Part shown: positions 38,335-47,862 of the stretch, piece by piece
Layout of the letters: the number at the start of each line of letters is the position of its first letter
Position numbering within the stretch: the stretch's first letter is position 1
Source: Petasospora fabianii
Taxonomy: Eukaryota > Ascomycota > Saccharomycetes > Phaffomycetales > Wickerhamomycetaceae
Length of the DNA: 64,000 nucleotides
Reading direction: 5' to 3'
Assembly (NCBI GenBank): GCA_022641835.1
Contig: CP048727.1
Location: forward strand, 124,001 to 188,000
Program-made: the position numbers and the translations under genes
Notes under the pieces: generated by a model
Seen by the model: only the letters and a program-made list of their open reading frames with translations
Database searches by the model: none
Told to the model about the DNA's origin: nothing

Positions 38335-39378
38335 ATGTCATGGACAGGATTTAAGAAGGCTGTTTCCAGAGCCGGTACACAGGTGAGTCTTGCTCCTGCC
38401 CCTTTTTCCTGTGAAGAGCGGTGCCGTTGGGTGTTGTATGGATGAACTTGATGGCAACTTCGGCACATCTTATAACAATACTAGAAGGCACCACAACAAC
38501 GGACTTGATGAAAGATTAGACTAACAATGGCATAAGGCTATGGTGAAGAACACCGATCGTATGTCTGATAAGGACTATGACATTGAGGAACGTCGTTACA
38601 AGACGTGAGTATCATAAGCAAGCTTGGGGCGCGCGGGGGGCTGAGCGGAGTGTCCGCGGTGATATCATTAATAAGAGTTGCGATACTAACACTACACAGG
38701 TTATCTAAGGCTGGTAAAGACCTTGAGAAGGAGTCTAAGGGATACTTGGATTCTCTCAGAGCAATGACACAGGCTCAAGTGCGTATTGCTGAAGTCATTT
38801 CCTCACTTTATGATGATTCGAAATCCATGGGTGGTAGTGCCACCGTTGGTAATTACTACTTGCAATGTGTGCAAGAATTTGACCAAGAGACTGTTAAGCA
38901 GTTGGATGGTCCATTTAGAGAGACAGTCTTGACACCGATCACAACGTTCTGCCAATATTTCAATGAAATTGACGAGGCTATCAAGAAGAGAGCCCATAAG
39001 AAGATTGATTATGAAGGTGCTAAGGCCAAAGTGCGCAGATTGGTGGATAAGCCAGCTAAGGATGCATCTAAGCTTCCTAGAGCTGAGAAGGAGTTACAGT
39101 TGGCCAAGGAGGTTTATGACCAATTGAATGAGCAGTTAAAAGAAGAACTTCCACAATTGATCAGTCTTAGAGTTCCATACTTTGACCCATCTTTCGAGGC
39201 ACTCGTTAAGATTCAATTGAGATTCTGTACTGAAGGTTACACAAGACTCGCTCAGATACAGAACTATTTGAACCAGGAGGACAGAGATGCTTATTCACAG
39301 GGTCTTTTGGATGACAGAATCTCTCAGCTTCTTATGGAGATGTCACAGCTCCAAATCGCCTCTTTGGGCGTTAAATAG
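38335..39378 (+). CDS. RVS161: BAR-domain amphiphysin Rvs161, three exons
   Basis: Rvs161 forms a membrane-bending BAR heterodimer with Rvs167 for endocytic scission. Exons 38335-38382, 38537-38604 and 38700-39378 give 264 residues, against 265 in Saccharomyces. The protein starts MSWTGFKKAVSRAGTQ, continues DKDYDIEERRYKTLSKAGK across the junctions, then has GYLDSLRAMTQAQ, KAKVRRLVDKPAKDASKLP, LRVPYFDPSFEALVKIQLRF and ends LGVK. Both introns use GTGAGT. Branch sites are GACTAAC and TACTAAC, and acceptors are ATAAG and CACAG. Intron 1 is 154 nt; intron 2 (95 nt) contains a GC-rich patch with a GCGGA-GTG-TCCGC hairpin. The exon 1/2 junction acceptor TAAG is the least certain point. Confidence 0.95.
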
Positions 39379-39538
39379 TGAACACACGTCGCTCTCGCTC
39401 TGCACTCACTTAATCAACCCCCAATTGTACCATTAGAAACAGCCATATGAATATATGACCTCCATTGCCTAATATAAAGACTGATGTAGTTTATAGAGTG
39501 ACTTTTTAGCGTGCAGGAGGGGGAACAACAAGGAAAAG

Positions 39539-39549
39539 ACACCCGGACA
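39539..39549 (+). promoter_or_regulatory. ACACCCGGACA motif upstream of the SCAP homologue
   Basis: Third exact copy of the shared promoter motif, 129 nt upstream of the ATG at 39678. Confidence 0.4.
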
Positions 39550-39677
39550 CCACACACATCAACCTAAAATGATGAGAAAATGGTTCCGAGTTTGTCGGAG
39601 ACTCGGCTTTTATAGATCAACTTCAAACTGTTCAACTTGCTCTAGACATCAGCCGCCCTGATAAACAAGTCCCCAAA

Positions 39678-42600
39678 ATGCTGGAGTTCTTCAAGCTGAT
39701 TGGGTCGCTTGTGTTCGTGGTGCTGAATTATTTCCACAAGACGTACATTTCCAGGCTAAGGCCTCTTTATTCACGTCTTGCCAACCACATCGTCCGCAAA
39801 CAGACGGCGTTCATCATCATTCCAGTTTCCATTGCCTTCATAATCTCATATCCTTCACTATACTCAGTGTACACAACGCCTGACGTCTTAGGATGCTCAT
39901 TTGTCACAGACATCTTTGCCAAGGATACCTTTGCCGGCTCGGAAACACCGCTTCCTAAGAACACGCCAGGGCTCATCATCAAAGAGGCATGGATTCTCCC
40001 AGCAGAATCACCGAAGGAGACCCAATTCAACATCACACCAGGCGCATTGGATAGGTCATTCCTTTCTGATGTGTTTGCATTCCAAGAAACGCTTCTAGAT
40101 GGGATTCCAACGCGGAACGTTGACGATGTCTTTGTCCTCTCACCTCTCGACTTCTGGGATAACAACCTAGACACATTCAAAGCAGACAAATCTCCATTGA
40201 GGACGGTAAATATGAGAGTTGCATCACCTACATTAGGCAAGGGAATTTCGCACACGGGGTTGATCTCTGGCGCTCTAAAGGTCAATGGTGTTGTCAAGTC
40301 CGCCGAGGCCATCAGAATCATATTGATGTACGTTGAAAAAGAGAACTCGACCAATTACGGCTCAATTTGGGATGATAATGTGAAGAATTTGAAGAACACT
40401 ACATCGATTAACTTTGTTGTGAAGTCCGATGAGTCGATTCCAAAGAGAGAGAGCTACGTTATCAGACTCACACGGATGAAAAGTTGCGATCATGTTCTTC
40501 TCGGCATCTGCTATGCATTGATGACATTGTATTTCCTCATTTCCCTATCCAACTTGAAAACCGTTACATCTAAACTTGGTCTCTTATTGGCTTTTGTCGT
40601 GGAAATGGTACTGTCCATTATGGCTGCTGCAACACTTACGACATACTTCTTCCAAGGCGTTGACTTCTTTGAGATCCCTTTACAATTCCTCCCATTCATC
40701 GTCATGCTTGTTGGTATTGAAAACATGTTCAGATTGATGACCACAATGGCAAAGATCCCAGGTGAGATGTCTACTGGCTATAGAATCATCAAAGCATTGG
40801 AAGGTTGTGGTGTTACATCGACTTTGGTTGTCATTTGTGATCTAATATTCCTTTCACTGATATACCCATATGTCGTTCCAAACTCACAGCTTTTCTGCAT
40901 TTTTGCGGCATTCACATTAATCATTGATCATATCCTTCATTTGACCTTCTTTGTCTCGGTGTTGAGTATCGATGTCCATCGTACAGAGCTGAGTGAATTA
41001 ATCGATGGCACGGGAAAGAAGAAGAACTCCTGGGTGAAGATGTTTTATCATTCTGAGGGCCTCTCATTAGATGGTATCCATGGCCGTGTGATTGAGGAGG
41101 AGTCCTTCTTTAAGACAGTATTGACATACATGGATAAGATCAGCTTGCCATTCTCGACAACTGCCACGGGCTCCATCATTGCCATGATCTTCTTTTTATG
41201 CACAAACTACAGATGGATGGGCAGTACCTTGAGCAGTCCGCATAAGGGGGTTTCCAAAGCCACCGAGATCACAGCGGTCTTGGATAAGAGAGTTTTCCGT
41301 GGTGTCATCACAACGTTGTTGGAATCAGAGCAATTGGATCATGTTTCGGATTTGTTGGTATCTGTTGGCCGTCCAGATATTGCGTTCCAAGGAGACACTG
41401 CTGGTCAGTTACCTGATAAATTTTCACTCAGTACATCTTACAGATTTGATATTTACTACATCTTGGAGTTCCTCACACTTTTAGTTGTGATTCTTTCCTT
41501 GTCCCTTATTGCTCTCAAACACTTCACAGCTACTCAGGATGATGATGATGACGACAGACCACAGCAGTCTCTTATTGAAAAGGAGCACTCATTCCAATCT
41601 AAGGTACTCAGTGGTGGTCACTTCTTGGATGTGATCAAGATTGCAGTTTCTATGTCACACTTCATCGTTTCGATTGGTTTAGACCACAAGGTGCTAGTCT
41701 GGTCTCCGATCTCCCAGCCAATGCCACTTCCTACACACTTACCGATCGGCTCTCACATTTGGCCAATCACCAATGCTGTTCTCAGTGATCATGGTAACTT
41801 CATTGCTCTTTTCTCCAAGACTGGTCTTATCCAATGCTGGTCTAGACAGACCATGACTTGGGTTTGGAGGGTTGAGATCCCAGAATTGAAAAATGCATCA
41901 TCTTTGGAATCTTTCTTCCGCCACAAGACTGTTCCTGCATTCCTACAGAGAAAGAAGGCATCTGAACTCCTCAAGACTACTACTGCTGGTTCAAAATCGA
42001 ATTCGAGAAGAAACAGTATGAGATCGATTGCGTCACCAAGATTGACGGCTACGCTGGCGTATGCTAATAACACTGATGTCGGTAATGAACTGGAGGAGTT
42101 GGTGATTGTGTTGCGTTCTGGAGGAATCCTCACGATATCCTGCCAGGATGGCGTTATGAAGAAGGAAGTTTTGTCAACAAAGATGTTGGTTTCTTGTGCC
42201 AAGCTGCTGACACCAAGAATGAATGATCGTTTGATTTCATGTGATGAGTCAGGTACTATCTTGGTATCTACCGCTGTTAACAACAAATGGAAGACCAGAA
42301 GCATCACTGTTCAGCAAAATAAGTTCAACAACCCATTAAGAGCACCTCCAGGTATGAGCAGGGTACCATCCAAGTATCAGGAGTTGCCTGGTACGTCTGA
42401 TACTGCGGCCCCAGTACAACCCTTGGACTTTGAAAAGTCTGCCATTTCCATTGTTCCATTTGTTGGTTTCATTGTACGGACAACAGATGACATTGCAGAG
42501 CTTATTGATGTTCAGACTGGTATTCTTATCAAGAGTTTCAAGATTCGTCATTTCAAGAAGGGAAGTTTCAGAGTGTTCCATGATCAACCAACACATTGTC

Positions 42601-43313
42601 GTTTCTGTGGCTCTGCATCTATCGCATCGTTCTCTGCTGTGTACACATTGGCTGAGACAAAGACAGTGGTGATGCACACTTTTACTGTCGACCATAAGGC
42701 TAAGACGAGTATCTGCCTTCGTGTTGAAAGAGACCCAAGAGAGATCAGATGTGTCGGTTTCAACCAGGTTGAGGAGAACGTGCATGAGCTTGCTGCTGTG
42801 GATGGTTGGTGTATCACTGACAAGAACCAGATCATGGGTATTAAGCGTAAGTCAGAGGACCAGATTCAGGAATCTGTCACCAGAGCCAAACATGCATCTT
42901 TAAGAAGAAGACATCAATCTAAACAGAGACACTTCACAGATGAGTCTGCTCCAAAGCTTTACAACTTATGGGAAGGATGGACTATGAGTGCACATGGGAA
43001 AATCGAAACATATGACATTCCAGATACTGGTAATGCAGATGGTTTGTTGGTGAATAGTGTTGGTCAGATTGCAAGATTTGGTCATAAGTCTATTGTGGTT
43101 GCCTTTGGTAACATTATGAAAGTGCTTTACTTGGGTAATGATGACTTGGTTTACCATGATGATGATCAGCCGGCTAATGAAGAGATTAGCGGCTTGACGT
43201 TTGTGAACAAGAGAAGAAGAAACATCATGAAGAAGAATGAGAAGGCTGGTGGTGCTTCGATGAACTTTAGTGAAGTGGATGGTATCCCGGGAATTTCCGA
43301 TTTGGCGTTATAG
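39678..43313 (+). CDS. SCAP/Scp1-type sterol-sensing escort protein
   Basis: The 1211-residue protein has the SCAP architecture: a first membrane helix (TAFIIIPVSIAFIISY, about 43-60), a large lumenal loop to about residue 265, a sterol-sensing domain of several helices (about 268-445, including LLLAFVVEMVLSIMAAATL and FLPFIVMLVGIENMFRL, then LTFFVSVLSID), further helices, and a C-terminal WD40-like half (from about 645, with VSIGLDHKVLVWSP and LFSKTGLIQCWSRQ). IENMF matches the SSD hallmark shared with HMG-CoA reductase and NPC1; the WD40 half separates it from both. SCAP binds SREBP and escorts it from ER to Golgi when sterol is low. SCAP is absent from Saccharomyces and most later yeasts. 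No SREBP gene lies in this window. Confidence 0.87.
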   Translation: MLEFFKLIGSLVFVVLNYFHKTYISRLRPLYSRLANHIVRKQTAFIIIPVSIAFIISYPSLYSVYTTPDVLGCSFVTDIFAKDTFAGSETPLPKNTPGLIIKEAWILPAESPKETQFNITPGALDRSFLSDVFAFQETLLDGIPTRNVDDVFVLSPLDFWDNNLDTFKADKSPLRTVNMRVASPTLGKGISHTGLISGALKVNGVVKSAEAIRIILMYVEKENSTNYGSIWDDNVKNLKNTTSINFVVKSDESIPKRESYVIRLTRMKSCDHVLLGICYALMTLYFLISLSNLKTVTSKLGLLLAFVVEMVLSIMAAATLTTYFFQGVDFFEIPLQFLPFIVMLVGIENMFRLMTTMAKIPGEMSTGYRIIKALEGCGVTSTLVVICDLIFLSLIYPYVVPNSQLFCIFAAFTLIIDHILHLTFFVSVLSIDVHRTELSELIDGTGKKKNSWVKMFYHSEGLSLDGIHGRVIEEESFFKTVLTYMDKISLPFSTTATGSIIAMIFFLCTNYRWMGSTLSSPHKGVSKATEITAVLDKRVFRGVITTLLESEQLDHVSDLLVSVGRPDIAFQGDTAGQLPDKFSLSTSYRFDIYYILEFLTLLVVILSLSLIALKHFTATQDDDDDDRPQQSLIEKEHSFQSKVLSGGHFLDVIKIAVSMSHFIVSIGLDHKVLVWSPISQPMPLPTHLPIGSHIWPITNAVLSDHGNFIALFSKTGLIQCWSRQTMTWVWRVEIPELKNASSLESFFRHKTVPAFLQRKKASELLKTTTAGSKSNSRRNSMRSIASPRLTATLAYANNTDVGNELEELVIVLRSGGILTISCQDGVMKKEVLSTKMLVSCAKLLTPRMNDRLISCDESGTILVSTAVNNKWKTRSITVQQNKFNNPLRAPPGMSRVPSKYQELPGTSDTAAPVQPLDFEKSAISIVPFVGFIVRTTDDIAELIDVQTGILIKSFKIRHFKKGSFRVFHDQPTHCRFCGSASIASFSAVYTLAETKTVVMHTFTVDHKAKTSICLRVERDPREIRCVGFNQVEENVHELAAVDGWCITDKNQIMGIKRKSEDQIQESVTRAKHASLRRRHQSKQRHFTDESAPKLYNLWEGWTMSAHGKIETYDIPDTGNADGLLVNSVGQIARFGHKSIVVAFGNIMKVLYLGNDDLVYHDDDQPANEEISGLTFVNKRRRNIMKKNEKAGGASMNFSEVDGIPGISDLAL

Positions 43314-43487
43314 AATTGATTTGGGTTATGTACATATACGATTATTTATGACGAATGAGCTACACTTAGCAGCGTAAAAAGGGTGGGTGTGTTATGTATT
43401 GATTGATAATTCATAACTTAATGGGGATAAATCCCTTGGTCAGTATGTGGTATGGTGAAAACCATCGAAAAACTCATCTGAGATCTG
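43314..43487. other. Spacer between the SCAP homologue and tRNA-Arg
   Basis: About 170 bp of 3' flank. Nothing else was recognised. Confidence 0.4.
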
Positions 43488-43580
43488 TTCCTCGTGGCCC
43501 AATGGTCACGGCGTCTGGCTACGATTTAAGTAGTTACTTCTGAAACCAGAAGATTCCAGGTTCGAGTCCTGGCGGGGAAG
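43488..43580 (+). tRNA. tRNA-Arg(ACG) with a 20-nt intron
   Basis: The exons (73 nt) form a cloverleaf almost identical to Saccharomyces tRNA-Arg(ACG): acceptor TTCCTCG with CGGGGAA and discriminator G, anticodon ACG (43521-43523) and B box GGTTCGAGTCC. A 20-nt intron at 43525-43544 lies one base 3' of the anticodon, the canonical 37/38 site. Removing it restores TCTGGCTACGAACCAGA. The Saccharomyces gene has no intron. The anticodon A34 is expected to become inosine. A T10 run at 43587-43596 is the terminator. Confidence 0.95.
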
Positions 43581-43586
43581 ATTTCA

Positions 43587-43596
43587 TTTTTTTTTT
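43587..43596 (+). terminator. Pol III terminator of tRNA-Arg
   Basis: Ten consecutive T residues begin 7 nt after the tRNA end. Confidence 0.85.
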
Positions 43597-43962
43597 GCTG
43601 ACAAAATGTCGGCTTTGTTTTTTTATCCTGTTTTTGTACTGATGTTTGTGACTTTGACAGTCTTATTCAATTGACCAAGAAAGAAACCATACTTGTCATT
43701 GTTATGTGTTCTGTACTCTCTCTTTTATGCGTAAGGAAAGCCGGCGCACGCGCGGGCGATTAAAAATCCAACAATCAAACAAACCCATCACCTCCTGTCA
43801 ACTCCTCTCAAGAAGGCCGGTCTACTACAGCGGGTCACACACCACAGAGTTGAACCACCTGGAGCTGCCCAGAGCTTCTTTTCCCATCGAAGTGGCCAAC
43901 GTTGCCGCTCGCTCGGCCCTTCATTAAGGGCGCTCCCCACCCATTCACCGTCCGCGCTAACG
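43597..43962. other. Intergenic region upstream of the Ser-rich protein gene
   Basis: About 365 bp. A GC-rich patch with CGCGCGG lies near 43750. Overlapping short frames on both strands around 43706-44017 show no family features. Confidence 0.4.
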
Positions 43963-44988
43963 ATGCCCATGGAGACCCCCCAGAAGAAGAACGAGGACCC
44001 TCACACCCCACAGACACAGTCAGTTGCTGCCTTCCCTGCCCCAGTGGTGACGCCCACTACACAGATCACACATAACTTTAGCCATGGAGCCAACCCGCGG
44101 CGGCCTTCTTTGCTTGAGGCGAGGACGGCCTGCTCAAGCTCGTCCTCCTTGTACGAACTTAATGTGAGTGCTAGCAATTTAGCTGGAGAGCCACTAAACA
44201 ACGTTGCAGACGGATATCATATGAGCTCTTCCTTAGTGCAGACGAGTTCCAGTGACGACGACTCGGAGACTGAGCTCGATTTGGATAGGATACGAACAAG
44301 GCGCTCCAATGAGATATTCAAAAGCGACTGGACAGAGTTCATGGGAACACAATCTCCTACATTCAATCCCGATCCTAAACAAAATGGAACGAGAGCTAGA
44401 GAGGATTATTTTGCTCAACTTCATCACCTTGAATCCAGTACACCAATTTTTAAGAGACTTGTCAGCAAAAACGCGTTGAAACCACAGCTGAAAGCGTTCC
44501 GCCGTATCTCATCTGATCTCCATCACGAGAAAGTCCCATTACAGGATGAAATTTATCACGAAAAGCTCATTTTGCAAAATCTTAAGGACGAAGAATCATT
44601 ACTTTCATCCAGAAACCTAAGCGACGCTTTAAATAATACTGATGAAGAAGTTTCCACCATTTCTAAGTTTGACATCATCAAGCGTGCCAATGAGTCCTGG
44701 AATCGAAAGAAGAATACGTTCTTGGGAAGACAGAGCACAGTTGTAACTGATTCGGAGAGCAATTCTGATTTTGGCCCAACAGAGAGAAACGAGGAGGAAC
44801 AGAGAAGATTGGTCAGAAAAAGATCGTCGTTTGGTAGTGACAGTGAGCAGGAGTTTGGGATGAAACACGGTAAGAGAAGAGCTGTATCTACAAGTCCAAT
44901 TAGTACAGGGTTCGTAAGAAGAGGAAGCATCAAGTTGATGTCGAAGGCTTCTAATGAGTTGGAGAAGATGTCGTTGAAGAACGAGTGA
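43963..44988 (+). CDS. Hypothetical Ser-rich phosphoprotein-like protein, 341 residues
   Basis: Not recognised. It starts MPMETPQKKNED, with a Pro/Thr-rich N-terminus containing several SP/TP sites (TPQ, SPTF, STSP). An acidic run (TSSSDDDSETELDLDRIR) is followed by a more conserved-looking central section (TPIFKRLVSKNALKPQ, then DIIKRANESWNRKKNTF). Two RKRSSF/RRGSI-type basophilic kinase sites lie near the end, where KHGKRRAVSTSP could serve as a nuclear signal. There is no membrane segment. The mixture suggests a cell-cycle or nuclear regulatory protein, but that is only a compositional impression. It converges on CLA4. Confidence 0.65.
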   Translation: MPMETPQKKNEDPHTPQTQSVAAFPAPVVTPTTQITHNFSHGANPRRPSLLEARTACSSSSSLYELNVSASNLAGEPLNNVADGYHMSSSLVQTSSSDDDSETELDLDRIRTRRSNEIFKSDWTEFMGTQSPTFNPDPKQNGTRAREDYFAQLHHLESSTPIFKRLVSKNALKPQLKAFRRISSDLHHEKVPLQDEIYHEKLILQNLKDEESLLSSRNLSDALNNTDEEVSTISKFDIIKRANESWNRKKNTFLGRQSTVVTDSESNSDFGPTERNEEEQRRLVRKRSSFGSDSEQEFGMKHGKRRAVSTSPISTGFVRRGSIKLMSKASNELEKMSLKNE

Positions 44989-45335
44989 TGATATGGCTGT
45001 AAAGCACTGCTGATTTTGCGTTTGGTTAGGTCGATATGATGTTGGACATCAGTATCGTTATGGGTTAGTATATACTTGGGTTCGTTTGCACATTTTCTTT
45101 TTGGAGTCACTTGTTGGTTTCTGTATAACACACATCAATAATTGCACATGCATATATAAGTTTAGCCGTATTCCTAGGCCGAATGATATCGTATGAGGTC
45201 ATGTTCATGCGCCGCCGCCGGCTAATGATGACCCAATATTATGACTACATCTCTATTGGTTAACCAACATCATTAAGCTTAACATTATATAATGTGTGGG
45301 ATAACAGTTTGGAATCATCATCATCATCATTGTCA
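44989..45335. other. Convergent spacer between the Ser-rich gene and CLA4
   Basis: About 350 bp between two 3' ends, with a GCCGCCGCCGGC patch near 45210 and a CATCAT run near 45317. No gene was seen. Confidence 0.4.
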
Positions 45336-47798
45336 TCAGTGTTGTGGATTCTGTGGTCTAGTCTTCCAATCCAACAACCTCGAAAGCTTTTCTGGACCAC
45401 ATGCCATTTGCAAGAACTCATGTTGTAACAACTCATCAGTGGAGGCTCTGTACTTGACATCAACACAGAGACAGATACTCAAGAACTTCTTGATAGCTAG
45501 CGAGAGCTTCTCTGGGTTCTTCAACTTTGGTGTTCCGTTTGTAGCAATCAAGAACAATGCCTTCAATGGCTCTTCATTCAAGTAAGGTGGTTCACCTTCA
45601 ATCATCTCAATTGTCATGATACCCAAGGACCAGACATCAACTTTTTCATCATAAGCCTTGGTCTTGACGACTTCAGGAGCCATCCAATATGGAGTACCAA
45701 CCATTGTAACTCTTTTACTCTTTTGAGCGCTCAACTTGGCACAGAAACCGAAATCAGTGATTTTAACGTTTCCCTTGAGATCGAGCAAAACGTTATCGGA
45801 CTTAATATCTCTGTGGATAATGTGCTTGTTGTGCAAGAACTTCAAACCCTTTGTAGTTTCCTGGCAGATGGCAGCAATTTGGTCCTCTTGCAAACAAGAG
45901 TCATTGTTATCAATGACATCAGTTAAGGAACCACCTTCCATGAATTCCATAACAACCCAAAGGTCCATACCATTCAAGAATGCCTCGAGGAAGTTGACAA
46001 TGTTCTTGTGCTGAGAGTCCTTCATGACCAAGATCTCATTGACAATCAACTCCTTCTTTGGTTGCATGTTCAAATCCATTTGCTTGATGGCAACCTTCAA
46101 ACCACCCCTCTTTAGACTTTTGGCCAAATAAACTGTACCACTGGCACCTTGACCAGCTTTTTCAATCATTTGGAAGTATGGTTGAGGATCAACGTTTCTC
46201 GTCACTGCACGTAAGTTCTTCAAACTTTGCTGCTCATTCATCTCTGCAATACGACGTTCTTCGTTTCTCTGCTTAACCGTCTTGTGATGATGACCAGATG
46301 GTTTGGATGGAGAGCTGTCAAGAGCAGCCTGAGCAGCAGCCTGTGCTGCCATCTGAGCTGGTGATTTGTTGGTAGAAGAGTTGGGTGTGTTGGATTGAGA
46401 AGGCTTGTAATTTGGATGATGCTGTGGTTGAAGCGGTTTAGCTGGCTGGAATACATGCTGTGGTGGGGTTGGTTTCTGTGGGATCTTGGTCTGAGATTGT
46501 GGTGTATGCTTGAGTTGTGGAATTGGTGGTGCTGGCCTCTGTTGCTGAGGTGGAGGTGGTCTTGGTGCTTGTCTAGCTGGCTGAAGATTCTGTCTGAGCT
46601 TGTTGTTGGATGGAGAATCAATAGGGGAGTTCTCAGTAGAGAGGGGATCGGCATATGGATTTGGAATAGCTGTGCTGCTTGATGATGGGGTATAGTTTGT
46701 CTGAATCTTCAAGTTTGGATTGAGTTTTGAGCCTGGCGGCGTTGGTGTACCCTTGCTCGTCTGCTCGTCAAGTCGAAGGTTGGAGACGGAGTGAACGATA
46801 GCTGGACCACCCAGATTTGCCTTTGGTGGAGGTGGTGCCCTTCTCATTGGGATTAGATCAGCATTTGGCTGTGCTGTAGGGGACAGGGATGCCGGCTGTC
46901 TTTCTGGACTCTTTCTTCCGAGTTCTGCCAAGTTAGCACTCGAGTTACCAGCACTCTGAGAGACATAATATGGCGACACTTTTGGAGGAGAGTCACGCTT
47001 CTGTGGCGTGTATGGCTTGGACAAGTCAGTCAGTAACCTCGATGATCCATTCTCACGCTCACCTGAACTTGCCGATGAAGATGTAGAATCGTCGGACATC
47101 TTGGATTGATGGAAGTTTCTGGCCTGTAGGGCACCTTGTGGAGTTGCAGATTGTGGGACATTGTCCATAGTGTTTTGTTGATCATGGTAGAATTCGAGCA
47201 CCTCGATGACGGCGACGGGATCTTTGGTCCAATCCTCGTTTGTGATCTTGGAGTGCTCGAGGAGTCTTTTCCAATTCTCTGGGAGACCAGTGAAACTTCC
47301 ACTCGTCGGATCAAAACCAACGTGAACCTTATGTGTGAAGTTTGTAGGACTCGAGACGGTTCCAGTGAGTGGACACTTGGCAAAGATGGCATCCAACCAT
47401 CCATATAGATCGTTCAAGGTCTTGAGGGAGATGAAAAGAGATTTTTTTCCTCCAGAGCTTCTTATGAGTTCAAAACAGTATGGTCTTAGTTGCACCCTTG
47501 AGAGGTTGACGATTGATGTGAGACCGATCTTGAGCCAAATTTCATCCTTAGCTTCGGACTTGTAAAAAATGAGGTTCGAGTCGTTAAGGACTAGGAATCT
47601 CTTGGGCCATCTGAAAGACATGATGCCCTCATCTTTGACTTGGACCCAACCTTGACGCCTAACAACTTTATTGTTACCGTTGAGTGTCAATGAGGATGGG
47701 TTCGATATAAGCGCTGGTGCCACCGGTGGTTTTGGTGCTGGTCCCAGATTGGAAAAGTCGTCCTCTCTGAAGGCAGAAGCTGTTGTAGAGAGCGACAT
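45336..47798 (-). CDS. CLA4: p21-activated kinase Cla4 (PH, CRIB and kinase domains)
   Basis: A Cdc42 effector kinase acting at the bud neck and cortex in septin assembly, polarity and cytokinesis. In order: a PH domain (about 48-142, [33 protein letters not shown]), a CRIB motif (about 149-176, [16 protein letters not shown]), a long Pro/Gln-rich linker, and a kinase domain (about 540-805) with [37 protein letters not shown] and [11 protein letters not shown]. The PH domain together with CRIB distinguishes Cla4/Skm1 from Ste20. The 820 residues compare with 842 in Saccharomyces Cla4. Upstream lie a GT-rich microsatellite and a CGCG-rich region. Confidence 0.96.
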   Translation of the reverse strand: MSLSTTASAFREDDFSNLGPAPKPPVAPALISNPSSLTLNGNNKVVRRQGWVQVKDEGIMSFRWPKRFLVLNDSNLIFYKSEAKDEIWLKIGLTSIVNLSRVQLRPYCFELIRSSGGKKSLFISLKTLNDLYGWLDAIFAKCPLTGTVSSPTNFTHKVHVGFDPTSGSFTGLPENWKRLLEHSKITNEDWTKDPVAVIEVLEFYHDQQNTMDNVPQSATPQGALQARNFHQSKMSDDSTSSSASSGERENGSSRLLTDLSKPYTPQKRDSPPKVSPYYVSQSAGNSSANLAELGRKSPERQPASLSPTAQPNADLIPMRRAPPPPKANLGGPAIVHSVSNLRLDEQTSKGTPTPPGSKLNPNLKIQTNYTPSSSSTAIPNPYADPLSTENSPIDSPSNNKLRQNLQPARQAPRPPPPQQQRPAPPIPQLKHTPQSQTKIPQKPTPPQHVFQPAKPLQPQHHPNYKPSQSNTPNSSTNKSPAQMAAQAAAQAALDSSPSKPSGHHHKTVKQRNEERRIAEMNEQQSLKNLRAVTRNVDPQPYFQMIEKAGQGASGTVYLAKSLKRGGLKVAIKQMDLNMQPKKELIVNEILVMKDSQHKNIVNFLEAFLNGMDLWVVMEFMEGGSLTDVIDNNDSCLQEDQIAAICQETTKGLKFLHNKHIIHRDIKSDNVLLDLKGNVKITDFGFCAKLSAQKSKRVTMVGTPYWMAPEVVKTKAYDEKVDVWSLGIMTIEMIEGEPPYLNEEPLKALFLIATNGTPKLKNPEKLSLAIKKFLSICLCVDVKYRASTDELLQHEFLQMACGPEKLSRLLDWKTRPQNPQH

Positions 47799-47818
47799 AG
47801 CTGTGGACAGTTATTGCT

Positions 47819-47862
47819 TTGTGTGTGTGTATGTGTGTGTTTGTGTTTGTGTTTGTGTGTGA
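47819..47862 (+). repeat. GT-rich microsatellite upstream of CLA4
   Basis: An imperfect GT/TTTGTG tract begins about 20 nt upstream of the CLA4 start, so it probably lies in its 5' untranslated region (CA-rich in the transcript). Confidence 0.8.
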
